A DNA stretch of 64,000 bases. It comes from Staphylococcus simulans (GTDB lineage Bacteria > Bacillota > Bacilli > Staphylococcales > Staphylococcaceae). Both the position numbers and the translations under genes were made by a program. The notes beneath the pieces were generated by a model, which was not told the origin of the DNA, ran no database searches, and saw only the letters and a list, made by a program, of their open reading frames with translations. Positions 46,166 through 55,008 of the stretch are shown here, piece after piece; the first letter of the stretch is position 1, and every line of letters starts with the position of its first letter. The stretch spans positions 1 to 64,000 of the forward strand of contig NZ_PPRU01000031.1 of assembly GCF_002902285.1 (NCBI RefSeq), in the 5' to 3' direction.

Positions 46166-46546
46166 TTAGTCTAAAGTATAGAATGGATTATCTGAAACAT
46201 TCGGACCGCCTTTTAAAATCGCACGGTTTAATTCAATGACTTCACCATTATGGTTTAACGTAAATTCACCTTTAATAATAATTTGGTTATCTTTGCCGAT
46301 TGAGATTTCTGTGTGTTCGTGATGTTCATTTGGTTTACCGTCTTTACGATGATATTCCAACGCACCGCTTGGACAACGTTCTACGACTTCTGCGATTTGA
46401 TCAGCTGTCGCATTCGCAGGGTCAATCCAAGGGCGTTTCTTTGTATCAAAAACTTGTGGTAATCCTTTCACACATTCAGCTGCATGGATACAACGCACAG
46501 GTTCAAAAGAGACATCAATTGTTTCACTAGTATAAGTCTTTCTCAT
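46166..46546 (-). CDS. (4Fe-4S)-binding protein with a degenerate CDGSH-like tail
   Basis: 126 aa from the ATG at 46546 (GAGGAG about 8 bases before). The N-terminal half carries a divergent ferredoxin domain: CIHAAEC and later ERCPSGALEYHR. The C-terminal half follows the plan of proteins fused to a CDGSH iron-sulfur motif, but the segment reads RAILKGGPNVSDNPFY where relatives have CxC...NKPFCDxxH; all Cys and the His are gone. So one Fe-S site may remain and the other be lost. Partner and reaction unknown. Confidence 0.75.
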   Translation of the reverse strand: MRKTYTSETIDVSFEPVRCIHAAECVKGLPQVFDTKKRPWIDPANATADQIAEVVERCPSGALEYHRKDGKPNEHHEHTEISIGKDNQIIIKGEFTLNHNGEVIELNRAILKGGPNVSDNPFYTLD

Positions 46547-46732
46547 TTTATCACTCCTCATATTATGCCAAATACTTAAGTTCAATATAGCACACAAATA
46601 AGTTGTTTAAAATTAATATAATATGTTATACTATTGAGAATCATAATCAGTATTGTAAGATAAGTTAATATTCTTGCTTTTAAGAGGTGCACAAGGTAAT
46701 ATCAAATTAATAAAAAGAGGGAAGTGATCTCA

Positions 46733-47011
46733 ATGACAGAAGTAAAACACGGACACAATAAATTTTATGTGGGCCAAGACGAAAATAACTATCAAGCACA
46801 GATGACATATGTCCCAACAGGTCCAGACTTATTTATTATTGATCATACAGAAGTATCAGAAGCATTACGCGGCCAACGTGTAGGCTATGCGATGGTAGAA
46901 GCAGCAGTCAATTATGCAAGAGAAAATAATATGAAAATCGTCCCATTATGTCCATTTGCGAAAAGTGTCTTTGATAAAACACCAGAATATGCGGACGTAT
47001 TAAATAACTAA
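46733..47011 (+). CDS. YjdJ-like GNAT-family acetyltransferase
   Basis: 92 aa. Short GNAT: VSEALRGQRVGYAMVEAAVNYARENN contains the acetyl-CoA loop R/QxxGxA, then IVPLCPFAKSVFDKTPEY. Members of this short branch are uncharacterised. The ATG at 46733 is chosen over a GTG at 46724 because AGAGGGAAG lies a proper distance away. A single gene followed by a terminator. Confidence 0.85.
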   Translation: MTEVKHGHNKFYVGQDENNYQAQMTYVPTGPDLFIIDHTEVSEALRGQRVGYAMVEAAVNYARENNMKIVPLCPFAKSVFDKTPEYADVLNN

Positions 47012-47042
47012 TACATTCTATACACACGACTTATGATAACAA

Positions 47043-47076
47043 GCAGACTTCTTCTTTAGAGAGGTCTGTTTTTTTT
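47043..47076 (+). terminator. Terminator after the GNAT gene
   Basis: CAGACTTC / GAGGTCTG stem followed by T8. Confidence 0.8.
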
Positions 47077-47101
47077 GTCTTAATCATTGAATATAAAAAA
47101 A

Positions 47102-47115
47102 TGAAAGCGTCGACA
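47102..47115 (+). promoter_or_regulatory. Possible cre site
   Basis: TGAAAGCGTCGACA matches the cre consensus at all but one position; it lies 77 bases before the epimerase-like gene. Confidence 0.4.
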
Positions 47116-47191
47116 TTTTGAGTAAACCAGTTTATGATATGGATGAGAATGATAAATGGGTTTACTAATTTATGTAAAGGACTGAACAACA

Positions 47192-47941
47192 ATGAACAAC
47201 AACTTAGTATTTAATACCTTAGTATTTCAAGCAAAAATTAACAGTGGTTTGAAGCAAGTTGAACTTTTTGATGATATTGTATCTTTAGGTTTCAACAAAA
47301 TTGAACCTAGAAGAGAGTACTTCATAGACATCGACAAAGAAATTCCTGAGATGCGTAAAGCAGCGGAAAGTAAAAACATTACGTTATTTTATAGCGTGCC
47401 CGATTATATATTTTTAGATGACGGTGAATTAAACCCTAAAATTTTCGAATATTTTGAAGAAGCTAAACGTCTTAATGTGGCTAACGTAAAGATGTCAATT
47501 GGAAATTATCGACATTTTAGTCAATTAAAACAACTGAATTTTATTAATGATCAACCATTTAACTTTACGGTTGAAAATGATCAAACACAACAGTCAGGAA
47601 CGATCAATAAGATTAATCAATTCTTACAAGATGCTAAAAAAGCTAAATTAAATATAGGTTATACATTTGATTTGGGTAATTTCCGATATGTTCAAGAAAG
47701 TGAAGTTGATGCGGCTGACACATTAGGATTATATGTTACTTATATTCACTTGAAAAATCTAGCAGAACAAGACAGTAACTTTATCGTTGTATCCTTAGAT
47801 AAAGGTATTATTGATTGGAAATCAGTAGTTGAAAAACTACCAACAGGGCTACCAATAGGTCTTGAATATCCTTCAAGCGATGTTAATGAAGTATTAAGAG
47901 ACAAGCAGTCAATTGATGTGTTAGAAAATGAAAGAAAGTAG
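47192..47941 (+). CDS. Sugar phosphate isomerase/epimerase-like TIM-barrel protein
   Basis: 249 aa. AP-endonuclease-2/xylose-isomerase-like barrel: FNKIEPRREYFIDI, NVKMSIGNYRHF, FTVENDQTQQSG (Glu), GYTFDLGNF (Asp), TYIHLKNL (His) and GLEYPSSD (Glu) make the metal site. The substrate is not predictable; members act on inositols, tagatose or other sugars. A near-consensus cre just upstream suggests catabolite control. A monocistronic unit ending at a terminator. Confidence 0.75.
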   Translation: MNNNLVFNTLVFQAKINSGLKQVELFDDIVSLGFNKIEPRREYFIDIDKEIPEMRKAAESKNITLFYSVPDYIFLDDGELNPKIFEYFEEAKRLNVANVKMSIGNYRHFSQLKQLNFINDQPFNFTVENDQTQQSGTINKINQFLQDAKKAKLNIGYTFDLGNFRYVQESEVDAADTLGLYVTYIHLKNLAEQDSNFIVVSLDKGIIDWKSVVEKLPTGLPIGLEYPSSDVNEVLRDKQSIDVLENERK

Positions 47942-48036
47942 CGATAGTTGCTGAAAAGTTTGCTTATGCAAGTATGAGCTCATCACAATCGCATTCTTTA
48001 CATGCGAAACATCAGTGATATTTCAAAAAACAAATA

Positions 48037-48078
48037 AAAGCTGAGACAAAGTATGCTTTAATACATGTCTCAGCTTTT
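48037..48078. terminator. Bidirectional terminator
   Basis: AAAGCTGAGAC / GTCTCAGCTTTT stem between convergent genes. Confidence 0.8.
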
Positions 48079-48088
48079 CATTTATTTA

Positions 48089-48697
48089 TTATAGCTTTTC
48101 AATATGTCCTTGAATGACGCTCGCATGTCCTGTGTGTGCAGTGCCTTCTTTACGTTCAATATCTCTTTTTTCTAGACTATGGATTTTAACAGGAAGGTCT
48201 TCAAGATAACCTTTGATTTCATCTACTTCATAAAGCATGGCTTTGTTTGGTGGGCCACCTGTTTTATTTTCGAGTTGTTCTGTTGAATAAAGTTCAAAGT
48301 AACTATGACCTTCTGATTTTAAAGGTTTGATTAAGTTATTGAACATCCCGCGTTTACCTTCTGGAGGAACATGTCCGAAGATATTCACGCTATAATCATA
48401 GGCATTTTCTGCAGTTAAATCAGACGCAGTGATATCACCATAGTTCGCATCGACTGTAACACCTGCTTCTTCCGCAAGTTTTAATTCTTTCTCAATGCCG
48501 ACTTTAGATAAATCATACGTTGTGACATCGTAGCCTAATGTCGCAAGATAAACTGCGTTACGTCCTTCACCTTCAGCTAACATCAATACCTTCTTTGGTG
48601 TATCTACTTTTTCTGAAAAGACGCTTTTAACATATTGATTCGCTTCTTTACCATAAATATATGAGTCGGAATCAAATTTTTCATCCCAATGATTCAT
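48089..48697 (-). CDS. SAM-dependent methyltransferase (TehB-like)
   Basis: 202 aa from the ATG at 48697 (MNHWDEKFDSDSYIYGKEAN; AGGAGG about 6 bases before). SAM motif I is LMLAEGEGRNAVYLATLGYDV, followed by VTTYDLSKVG and a C-terminal stretch YEVDEIKGYL. It resembles class I methyltransferases annotated as TehB/tellurite-resistance type. Substrate unknown. A single gene, convergent with the epimerase-like gene. Confidence 0.82.
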   Translation of the reverse strand: MNHWDEKFDSDSYIYGKEANQYVKSVFSEKVDTPKKVLMLAEGEGRNAVYLATLGYDVTTYDLSKVGIEKELKLAEEAGVTVDANYGDITASDLTAENAYDYSVNIFGHVPPEGKRGMFNNLIKPLKSEGHSYFELYSTEQLENKTGGPPNKAMLYEVDEIKGYLEDLPVKIHSLEKRDIERKEGTAHTGHASVIQGHIEKL

Positions 48698-48905
48698 GGT
48701 GATGCCTCCTCTCTTTAACCTCAGTACTAGTCTAAAAAGTTTGAAGGAGTTAAGCAATTAAAACGAATTTAATAAATTATGAAAGGATTAGAGTTACAAT
48801 GACTTACGAACTCTACAAACGAAATCAGAGATGATATGATGAAAGAGATAAAAAGGTGGCACATTTGCGTAAGCGAGTCTGTCAACGTAAGGGGATTAAG
48901 CACTC

Positions 48906-49901
48906 ATGAAGAAAGTTTCAATTAAAGATGTCGCAAAAGAAGCAGGTGTATCCTTAACCACGGTTTCGCACATTTTAAATCATAAACAAGAACGCTTTTC
49001 GCAAGCGACAATTGATAAAGTGTTAACAGCTAAAGATAAATTAGGTTATATTCCAAATAAAAATGCCCAACAATTAAGAGGACATACGATTAAATTAATC
49101 GGGGTTTTAGTCCCCAGTTTAACGAACCCTTTCTTCTCAGCGATTATGCAGAGTATGGAACAACATAAGCCGGACTATGTGGATTTATTCTTCTTAAGTA
49201 CTTCAGGTGACCATCTAGAACATAACATCAAGCATTTAGTTGAAAGAGGCATGGACGGTTTAGTCATTGCGCGATTAATCGATCAACCTGAAAGTATGAA
49301 CAATTATTTAGAGAGACACAATGTTCCTTATGTCGTGTTAGACCAAAGTGAAGATAATGGATATACCGATATCATCCGAACAGATGAACAAACAGGCGGT
49401 GCTTTAGCGGCAGCACATCTTATTGATTTAAATCATCAACATATTGCCATTGTACAACCGTATGAAATGATGTCGAATATGCAGGCACGTGTGAAAGGTT
49501 TTGAAGATTATTGCGAATCCCATGATGTTCAAAAACCGTTGAAGATAGAAACAGAACTGTCACCTTCAGGCGGTAAACAAATCGTTGATCAAATCATCGA
49601 CAGTCAAGTGACTGCGGTTTTTGCGATTAACGATGAAATGGCCATCGGGCTGATACGCGGCTTAAATGAACGTGGAAAAACTGTGCCTGAAGAAATTTCA
49701 GTCGTAGGTTATGACAACATCAGTTTCTCGCAATATATGACACCGGCATTAACGACAGTAGCCCAACCCATTGCGTTAATTGGGGAAACAGCACTGAGAT
49801 TAATCGTGAAGAAAATTACGGAGACTGATCAAGGGGTTGAACGTATTGAATTGCCGAATGAACTCGTGGTCAGAGAAACAACACAACAATTAAATCAATA
49901 A
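48906..49901 (+). CDS. rbsR: LacI-family ribose operon repressor
   Basis: 331 aa. The N-terminal LacI helix-turn-helix and hinge read IKDVAKEAGVSLTTVSHILNH. The C-terminal periplasmic-binding-like domain includes VSVVGYDNISFSQYMTPALTTV. It lies upstream of rbsU-rbsD-rbsK, and a perfect 16-base palindrome typical of LacI operators is at 50023-50038. Expected to bind ribose or a ribose phosphate and release the operon. Confidence 0.85.
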   Translation: MKKVSIKDVAKEAGVSLTTVSHILNHKQERFSQATIDKVLTAKDKLGYIPNKNAQQLRGHTIKLIGVLVPSLTNPFFSAIMQSMEQHKPDYVDLFFLSTSGDHLEHNIKHLVERGMDGLVIARLIDQPESMNNYLERHNVPYVVLDQSEDNGYTDIIRTDEQTGGALAAAHLIDLNHQHIAIVQPYEMMSNMQARVKGFEDYCESHDVQKPLKIETELSPSGGKQIVDQIIDSQVTAVFAINDEMAIGLIRGLNERGKTVPEEISVVGYDNISFSQYMTPALTTVAQPIALIGETALRLIVKKITETDQGVERIELPNELVVRETTQQLNQ

Positions 49902-49913
49902 TCATTCATCAAA

Positions 49914-49952
49914 GACGGGACGCTTATCTCTTGATAAGTGTACTCGTTTTTT
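49914..49952 (+). terminator. Terminator after rbsR
   Basis: Imperfect stem CTTATC / GATAAG with outer ACGGGA-ACTCGT pairing, then T6. Confidence 0.65.
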
Positions 49953-49978
49953 ATTGTGTCGAAAATCTTAAATATATA

Positions 49979-49992
49979 TGAAAACGTATACA
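49979..49992 (+). promoter_or_regulatory. CcpA cre site before rbsU
   Basis: TGAAAACGTATACA, one mismatch to the cre consensus. It overlaps the presumed -35 TATACA (49987-49992), whose partner is TAGTAT (50010-50015, 17-base spacer). Confidence 0.65.
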
Positions 49993-50022
49993 AAATAAAT
50001 GAAAAGTGCTAGTATGTGAGTA

Positions 50023-50038
50023 AGTAAAACGTTTTACT
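50023..50038 (+). promoter_or_regulatory. RbsR operator
   Basis: AGTAAAACGTTTTACT is a perfect palindrome with the central CG typical of LacI/GalR operators. It lies just after the -10, in the usual repressor position. Confidence 0.8.
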
Positions 50039-50071
50039 AAATCCACTTAGAAAAAAATAGAGGTGTTATTC

Positions 50072-50953
50072 ATGAATCTAGTCGCTTTACTTATTGGTTT
50101 AGGTCCATTGCTTGGTTGGGGTTTATTCCCGACGATTGCGTCAAAGTTCGGAGGTAAACCGGTCCATCAAATTATCGGAACGACGGTAGGGACATTAATC
50201 TTTGCGTTAGTCTTTGCGGGATTGACAGCCCAACACTTCCCGACAGGTATGAACTTAATGTTTGCGTTGCTTTCTGGGGCAGGTTGGTGTTTCGGTCAAA
50301 TTTTAACCTTCAAAGCCTTTGAACTTATCGGTTCTTCAAGAGCAATGCCAGTCACAACAGCTTTCCAATTGCTTGGTGCTTCATTATGGGGTGTCTTTGC
50401 GTTAGGTAACTGGCCAGGACTAAGCAATAAAATTATCGGTTTTGTGGCGTTAATTGTGATTTTAATCGGTGCACGTATGACAGTATGGAGTGAACATCCT
50501 GAGGAACAAAACAGCGGTAACTTAAAGAAAGCAGTGGTTATCTTGCTGATTGGTGAAATTGGATATTGGCTATATTCAGCTGCACCACAAGCGACAGATA
50601 TCGGAGGAAAAGCAGCCTTCTTACCTCAAGCTATGGGTATGGTTCTCGTCGCAGTGATCTATGGTTTAACAATGATGAAGAAAGACAATCCATTTAAGAA
50701 TAAGATTACATGGCTTCAAATCATTTCAGGTTTCTTCTTCGCATTTGCGGCGTTAACTTACTTAATTTCAGCACAACCAGATATGAATGGTCTTGCGACA
50801 GGCTTTATTTTATCTCAAACGTCAGTGGTTCTTGCGACGTTAACAGGTATTTATTTCTTAAATCAACGTAAGACGAAGAAAGAAATGTTGATTACGATGG
50901 TTGGTTTAGTGTTAATTTTAGCTGCCGCAACAGTCACAGTCTTTATTAAATAA
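50072..50953 (+). CDS. rbsU: GRP-family sugar (ribose) uptake protein
   Basis: 293 aa, ten membrane helices. Family traits are [54 protein letters not shown] and LPQAMGMV. The GlcU/RbsU group are small sugar transporters of Gram-positives; with RbsD and RbsK next to it this one should bring in ribose without phosphorylation. The ATG at 50072 follows AGAGGTG by 7 bases. First gene of the operon. Confidence 0.88.
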   Translation: MNLVALLIGLGPLLGWGLFPTIASKFGGKPVHQIIGTTVGTLIFALVFAGLTAQHFPTGMNLMFALLSGAGWCFGQILTFKAFELIGSSRAMPVTTAFQLLGASLWGVFALGNWPGLSNKIIGFVALIVILIGARMTVWSEHPEEQNSGNLKKAVVILLIGEIGYWLYSAAPQATDIGGKAAFLPQAMGMVLVAVIYGLTMMKKDNPFKNKITWLQIISGFFFAFAALTYLISAQPDMNGLATGFILSQTSVVLATLTGIYFLNQRKTKKEMLITMVGLVLILAAATVTVFIK

Positions 50954-50970
50954 TTTTGGAGGGAATAGAA

Positions 50971-51375
50971 ATGAAGAAAACCCCTGTATTAAATAGTCAT
51001 GTTTCACAAGCCATTGCGACAATCGGCCACTTTGATTTATTAACCATTAATGATGCGGGTATGCCGATTCCAAATGATGCACGTAGAATTGATTTAGCGG
51101 TCACAAAAGAGTTGCCGCGCTTTATCGATGTACTAGAAATAGTCTTAACAGAAATGAAAATTCAAAAAATCTATTTAGCTGAAGAAATTAAAACACATAA
51201 CCCAGCGCAGCTAAAACAAATTAAAGCACTGTTAGAGGATGATGTAGAGATTGAATTTATTCCACATACAGAAATGAAAGCCTACTTAAGTCATCCATTA
51301 AATAAAGGCAATATACGTACAGGTGAAATCACACCATTTTCAAATATTATTTTAGAATCTAATGTGACATTTTAA
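50971..51375 (+). CDS. rbsD: D-ribose pyranase
   Basis: 134 aa. Conserved RbsD segments are [24 protein letters not shown], with the catalytic His in IGHFD, then MPIP, RRIDLAV and [13 protein letters not shown] at the end. It converts beta-pyranose ribose to the furanose form used by RbsK. The ATG at 50971 follows TTTGGAGGG. Middle gene of the operon. Confidence 0.92.
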   Translation: MKKTPVLNSHVSQAIATIGHFDLLTINDAGMPIPNDARRIDLAVTKELPRFIDVLEIVLTEMKIQKIYLAEEIKTHNPAQLKQIKALLEDDVEIEFIPHTEMKAYLSHPLNKGNIRTGEITPFSNIILESNVTF

Positions 51376-51392
51376 GCGAGGAGAGATACAGT

Positions 51393-52304
51393 ATGACGAA
51401 TAAAGTAGTAATTTTAGGTTCAACGAATGTGGATCAGTTCTTAACTGTTGAGCGTTATGCGAAACCTGGTGAAACCTTGCATGTCAAAGAAGGACAAAAG
51501 AAATATGGCGGGGGTAAAGGTGCGAACCAAGCGATTGCGACAGCACGTATGAACGCAGATACGACGTTTATTTCAAAAGTCGGTAAAGATGGTTTAGCTG
51601 ACTTTATGTTTGAAGGTTTCAAAGAAGCAGGAATGAATACCGAGTATATTACAGAATCAGAAACAGCAGATACGGGCCAAGCATTTATTACAGTAGATAA
51701 AGACGGCAGTAATACCATCTACGTCTATGGCGGTGCGAATATGGATATTACACCTGAAGATGTGGCACAAGCTGAAGTAGTAATTAAAGAAGCGGATTAT
51801 GTAGTGGCACAATTAGAAGTCCCTGTACCGGCGATTATCCGTGCGTTTGAAATTGCGCGTAAGCATGGTATTACAACGATTTTAAATCCAGCACCAGCAA
51901 GTGAATTGCCTGAAGAATTATTAGGACTGATAGATGTGATTATTCCGAATGAGTTTGAAGCGGAAATCTTATCTGGTATTCCAGTGACGGATGAAAAATC
52001 AATGGCTCAAAACGCAGACTATTTCTTAAGCTTAGGAATTAAAGTCGTATTAATTACTATCGGTGCACAAGGAACATATTACGCAGTCAAAGGCAACTCT
52101 GGCTTAGTCAAAGCATATAAAGTTGATGTTGTAGATACAACAGCAGCCGGAGATACTTTTATCGGCGCATTTGTCAGTGCGTTTGACGTGAAACAAATGA
52201 ATTTAGAAACTGCGATTGATTTTGCGAATAAAGCAGCATCTTATACAGTTCAAAAAGCAGGGGCGCAAATCTCTATCCCATTCGCAAAAGACATTGAATA
52301 TTAA
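51393..52304 (+). CDS. rbsK: Ribokinase
   Basis: 303 aa PfkB-family kinase. The N-terminal motif is VVILGSTNVDQFL and GGKGANQAIATARM. The C-terminal motif with catalytic Asp is VVDTTAAGDTFIGAF. It phosphorylates ribose to ribose-5-phosphate, feeding the pentose phosphate pathway. GAGGAGAG is the ribosome-binding site. Last gene of the operon, ended by a strong terminator. Confidence 0.93.
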   Translation: MTNKVVILGSTNVDQFLTVERYAKPGETLHVKEGQKKYGGGKGANQAIATARMNADTTFISKVGKDGLADFMFEGFKEAGMNTEYITESETADTGQAFITVDKDGSNTIYVYGGANMDITPEDVAQAEVVIKEADYVVAQLEVPVPAIIRAFEIARKHGITTILNPAPASELPEELLGLIDVIIPNEFEAEILSGIPVTDEKSMAQNADYFLSLGIKVVLITIGAQGTYYAVKGNSGLVKAYKVDVVDTTAAGDTFIGAFVSAFDVKQMNLETAIDFANKAASYTVQKAGAQISIPFAKDIEY

Positions 52305-52314
52305 ACGAACTTCA

Positions 52315-52349
52315 AAAACCTATCCATATATGCGAGGATAGGTTTTTTT
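52315..52349. terminator. Terminator after rbsK
   Basis: AACCTATCC / GGATAGGTT stem followed by T7; also lies at the end of the convergent gene. Confidence 0.85.
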
Positions 52350-52858
52350 CATTGTCTGAGATTAATCTTATGCATGATGAGGGAGATCCAACTGATTAAA
52401 AGCACAGGCAGTAACGTTAAATTCAAAGCTTCGATATTCAAGATATGAAACAGCGTATGGATGTCGACTTCTAATTTAATTCTAGATAATGATTGTGTCA
52501 TTACTTGATAGAGTGTGAGATAGACTAATAACCATTGGATGAAATATTCAACGACAGTTAAGGTCCATACATCATTGAACCAACGTTTGATGAAATAACG
52601 AAGTAAGAAAAATTCAATAATTCCACTTGTTAAAATCATTAAGAGTCCCGTTATGAATAAATCATTACCCAAGTCAATGATAGCGCTTATTAATAAGATA
52701 ATAGATACGCCTAGCAGTAAAGCAATAAAAGCGGTAAAGATTAAGAGTGTACTTAAGAGTGCTGTTTGTAGGAATGCGTTTTTCTTTTTACCGAGATTAG
52801 CCAAATAATCAATAGCTAAAAACATGATAAGTACTAAGATGATGTTAAATAGCGTCAT
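52349..52858 (-). CDS. Uncharacterised four-to-five-helix membrane protein
   Basis: 169 aa from the ATG at 52858 (AAAGGA about 10 bases away; a GTG three codons earlier is too close). Almost wholly hydrophobic, with helices at about 3-20, 32-58, 63-90, 105-125 and 145-163. Its stop overlaps the terminator of rbsK. I do not recognise a family or motif. Possibly a staphylococcus-specific membrane protein. Confidence 0.6.
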   Translation of the reverse strand: MTLFNIILVLIMFLAIDYLANLGKKKNAFLQTALLSTLLIFTAFIALLLGVSIILLISAIIDLGNDLFITGLLMILTSGIIEFFLLRYFIKRWFNDVWTLTVVEYFIQWLLVYLTLYQVMTQSLSRIKLEVDIHTLFHILNIEALNLTLLPVLLISWISLIMHKINLRQ

Positions 52859-52970
52859 AGATGTCACGTCCTTTGATTAATGAAGTTAAAAAATAATATT
52901 TGCGGTAGATATCCGATTGTGAGAAAATTAAATAGATAAACTATACTAATTATATAATGGAGAACAACTT

Positions 52971-53804
52971 ATGGAAAATCAATTTACATAACATTATAAG
53001 GGAAGTTGGCTTAAGTTTTCACTCTTATCCATCTTGATGATGCTAGGTGGCGGGTTGTTTGCGGGGCCTTTTTATTTAATGGTCAGAAATCATCCCCTTC
53101 AAGAAGTCATTCTACTTCCTGTCCCATTTATATTTTCAATATTAATTCTCTTTTGGTATGTACATAACAGAGAGCACCTTCCGTTAAGTTCAGTCGGTAT
53201 TTACCGTACATATGCTTTCAGAAAGCTAGGTATCGGAGGCTTATTCGGATTTATCGTCTTCTCTGTAGTGATTTTAATTTTAGTGTTATTTGGAAATATC
53301 TCAATTGTCGGCAATACGCTGAATCAAACGGTGTTATTAGGTATCGGTTTAGCGTTTATTGGATTTTGTATTCAAGCAAGCGCAGAAGAACTTTTGATGC
53401 GTGGATATCTCCAAACACGTTTAACACAGCGATATGGTGATCGTTTTGCGATTGTGTGTTCAGCAGTGGTCTTCACCTTACTCCATGGGATGAACCCTAA
53501 TATTTCCATTGTCGGTGTGACGAATATATTCTTAGTCGGTATTGTCTTGTCTTTAATCTACAGAATCGACGGTACGATTTGGATAGTTGCTGGGTTCCAT
53601 ATTATATGGAACTTCGTACAAGGTTGTATTTATGGGATTAATGTCAGTGGAAATGAACTGAATTTCAGTTTGTTTAAAACGAAATATCATACGGATAACA
53701 TACTGACTGGCGGTACGATGGGTATCGAAGGCAGTATTATTTTGACAGTGTTGTTTATCGTGCTCATTATTAATTTGGCGAAGCGGCTCAAAGTAAACTT
53801 TTAA
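52971..53804 (+). pseudogene. CPBP-family intramembrane protease with an early stop
   Basis: The natural start appears to be the ATG at 52971 (GGAGAAC upstream), giving MENQFT then a TAA (52989-52991), then HYKGSWLKFSLLSILMMLGGG in the same frame to 53804. Downstream the CPBP motifs are intact: EELLMRGYLQTRL (EExxxR), FTLLHGMN and FHIIWNF, in a protein of about eight helices. CPBP (Abi) proteases cut prenylated or membrane peptides and often give bacteriocin self-immunity. Translation might restart at a TTG/ATG near 53034, losing about 21 residues including part of the first helix; otherwise it is inactive. Confidence 0.75.
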
Positions 53805-53832
53805 CTTAATACAAATGAAATTAGTCTTTTTC

Positions 53833-53877
53833 ATCCTCTTTCAAGTGAGTATCTCATTAATGAAAGAGGATTTTTTT
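53833..53877 (+). terminator. Terminator after the CPBP gene
   Basis: ATCCTCTTTCA / TGAAAGAGGAT stem followed by T7. Confidence 0.85.
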
Positions 53878-53972
53878 ATATTTATTTTTAAAAGAAATCC
53901 TCTAGTGACAAGGCTTTAAAGCGTATTGATATGAAGCAAATCAAAAAATTTAAAAAAAGTTGAGCTTAGGGG

Positions 53973-54001
53973 TTTACAAATTTTAAAACACCACTTATAA
54001 T
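53973..54001 (+). promoter_or_regulatory. Promoter of the marR operon
   Basis: TTTACA, 17-base spacer, TATAAT (53996-54001). Confidence 0.75.
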
Positions 54002-54019
54002 TTAGTTAAGTTAACTAAA
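54001..54019 (+). promoter_or_regulatory. MarR-type operator
   Basis: TTTAGTTAAGTTAACTAAA is a perfect 9-1-9 palindrome starting at the last base of the -10, ideal for autorepression by the MarR protein of the same operon. Confidence 0.8.
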
Positions 54020-54056
54020 CTAATTAAATAAAACAAGGAAAAGGTAGGCGGTTATT

Positions 54057-54458
54057 ATGCTTAAAAATAAATCGAAAAAATTTAAAATAGGAATTACACT
54101 TTTAATTATTGGAGCAGCGATGTACGGTGTTGCAGCACTTATCGGATTCTTACCGATTGCGTTAAAACTTAAAGGAATTATTATCGGCAGTGTCTTAGTA
54201 TTTGGAGAAGTTAATATTTTAGTATCAATCGTATTGCTTGGTAAACAAGTCGTTAAAAAATACAAAAGCAAATTAAACCCGAAAAACTGGTTCAAGAAAA
54301 AAGAAACTGTAGTCACAGAAGCAACTGAAGTGAACGTTGAGAACGCAACAGAAGCCCCTTATAATGAAACACAAGCAGATCAAACAACAGTTATTGAATT
54401 AAAAACAGTGAAAAAAGGAAGTCGTAAACATGACACAATCAAACCTAACGCAAATTGA
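54057..54458 (+). CDS. Small membrane protein (transporter-suffix-like) with charged tail
   Basis: 133 aa. Two membrane helices (about 11-33 and 38-61: FKIGITLLIIGAAMYGVAALIGFL, GIIIGSVLVFGEVNILVSIVLL) resemble the short transporter-suffix domain found at the end of some permeases. A basic then acidic Thr/Glu-rich tail of about 65 aa follows. Its end overlaps the MarR gene by 29 bases, so the two are co-translated. Role unknown; it could sense or modulate a membrane transporter controlled by the regulator. Confidence 0.65.
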   Translation: MLKNKSKKFKIGITLLIIGAAMYGVAALIGFLPIALKLKGIIIGSVLVFGEVNILVSIVLLGKQVVKKYKSKLNPKNWFKKKETVVTEATEVNVENATEAPYNETQADQTTVIELKTVKKGSRKHDTIKPNAN

Positions 54459-54870
54459 ACATGTCGCTCAGGAAATCACCAAAATTAACGAAGAGATTGC
54501 GATAGAATACATGCAGCAAGAACGAGAGTATTCACATTTTAAATTAAACAATCAGCAACATGTGATTATGACCATCTTAGTAGAAAACCAAGATATGAAA
54601 CCAAGTGAATTAGCACAACGTTTAGATGTCTCTAAAAGTGCCATCAGCCAACAACTTCAAAAGTTGAAACAAAAAGATTATATCTATCTGTATAAAGATG
54701 ACCATGATAAACGTTCATCCATCATTGGTCTAGGTGAAAAAGGACTAGAATATAAAGAGAGTATTAATGATTATATTCATGATTTTAGTAAAAAATGCGC
54801 AGATACTTTCTCATATGAAGAGATTGTAGAAATCAGAAACGCATTAATAAAGTTACAAAAAATCATTTAA
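54430..54870 (+). CDS. MarR-family transcriptional regulator
   Basis: 146 aa. Winged helix: MTILVENQDMKPSELAQRLDVSKSAISQQLQKLKQKDYIYLYKDDHDKRSS is the recognition helix and the DxRxS wing. It is overlapped by the upstream small membrane protein, and their promoter has a perfect palindrome, so it should autorepress. Likely ligand and distant targets are unknown; no drug pump or catabolic gene is adjacent other than the suffix-like protein. Confidence 0.85.
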   Translation: MTQSNLTQIEHVAQEITKINEEIAIEYMQQEREYSHFKLNNQQHVIMTILVENQDMKPSELAQRLDVSKSAISQQLQKLKQKDYIYLYKDDHDKRSSIIGLGEKGLEYKESINDYIHDFSKKCADTFSYEEIVEIRNALIKLQKII

Positions 54871-54883
54871 TTTATAGATTCTA

Positions 54884-54916
54884 AAAGGCAACTTCCAATT
54901 GGAGGTTGTCTTTTTT
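54884..54916 (+). terminator. Terminator after marR
   Basis: GGCAACTTCC / GGAGGTTGTC stem followed by T6. Confidence 0.8.
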
Positions 54917-55008
54917 ATTGGGGTGATATCTGAAAATTATGAATTCACATTGACAATTCCGACGGTCTCACTATAATTAAAATTATTCAACAACAGGAGG
55001 CAGACATC

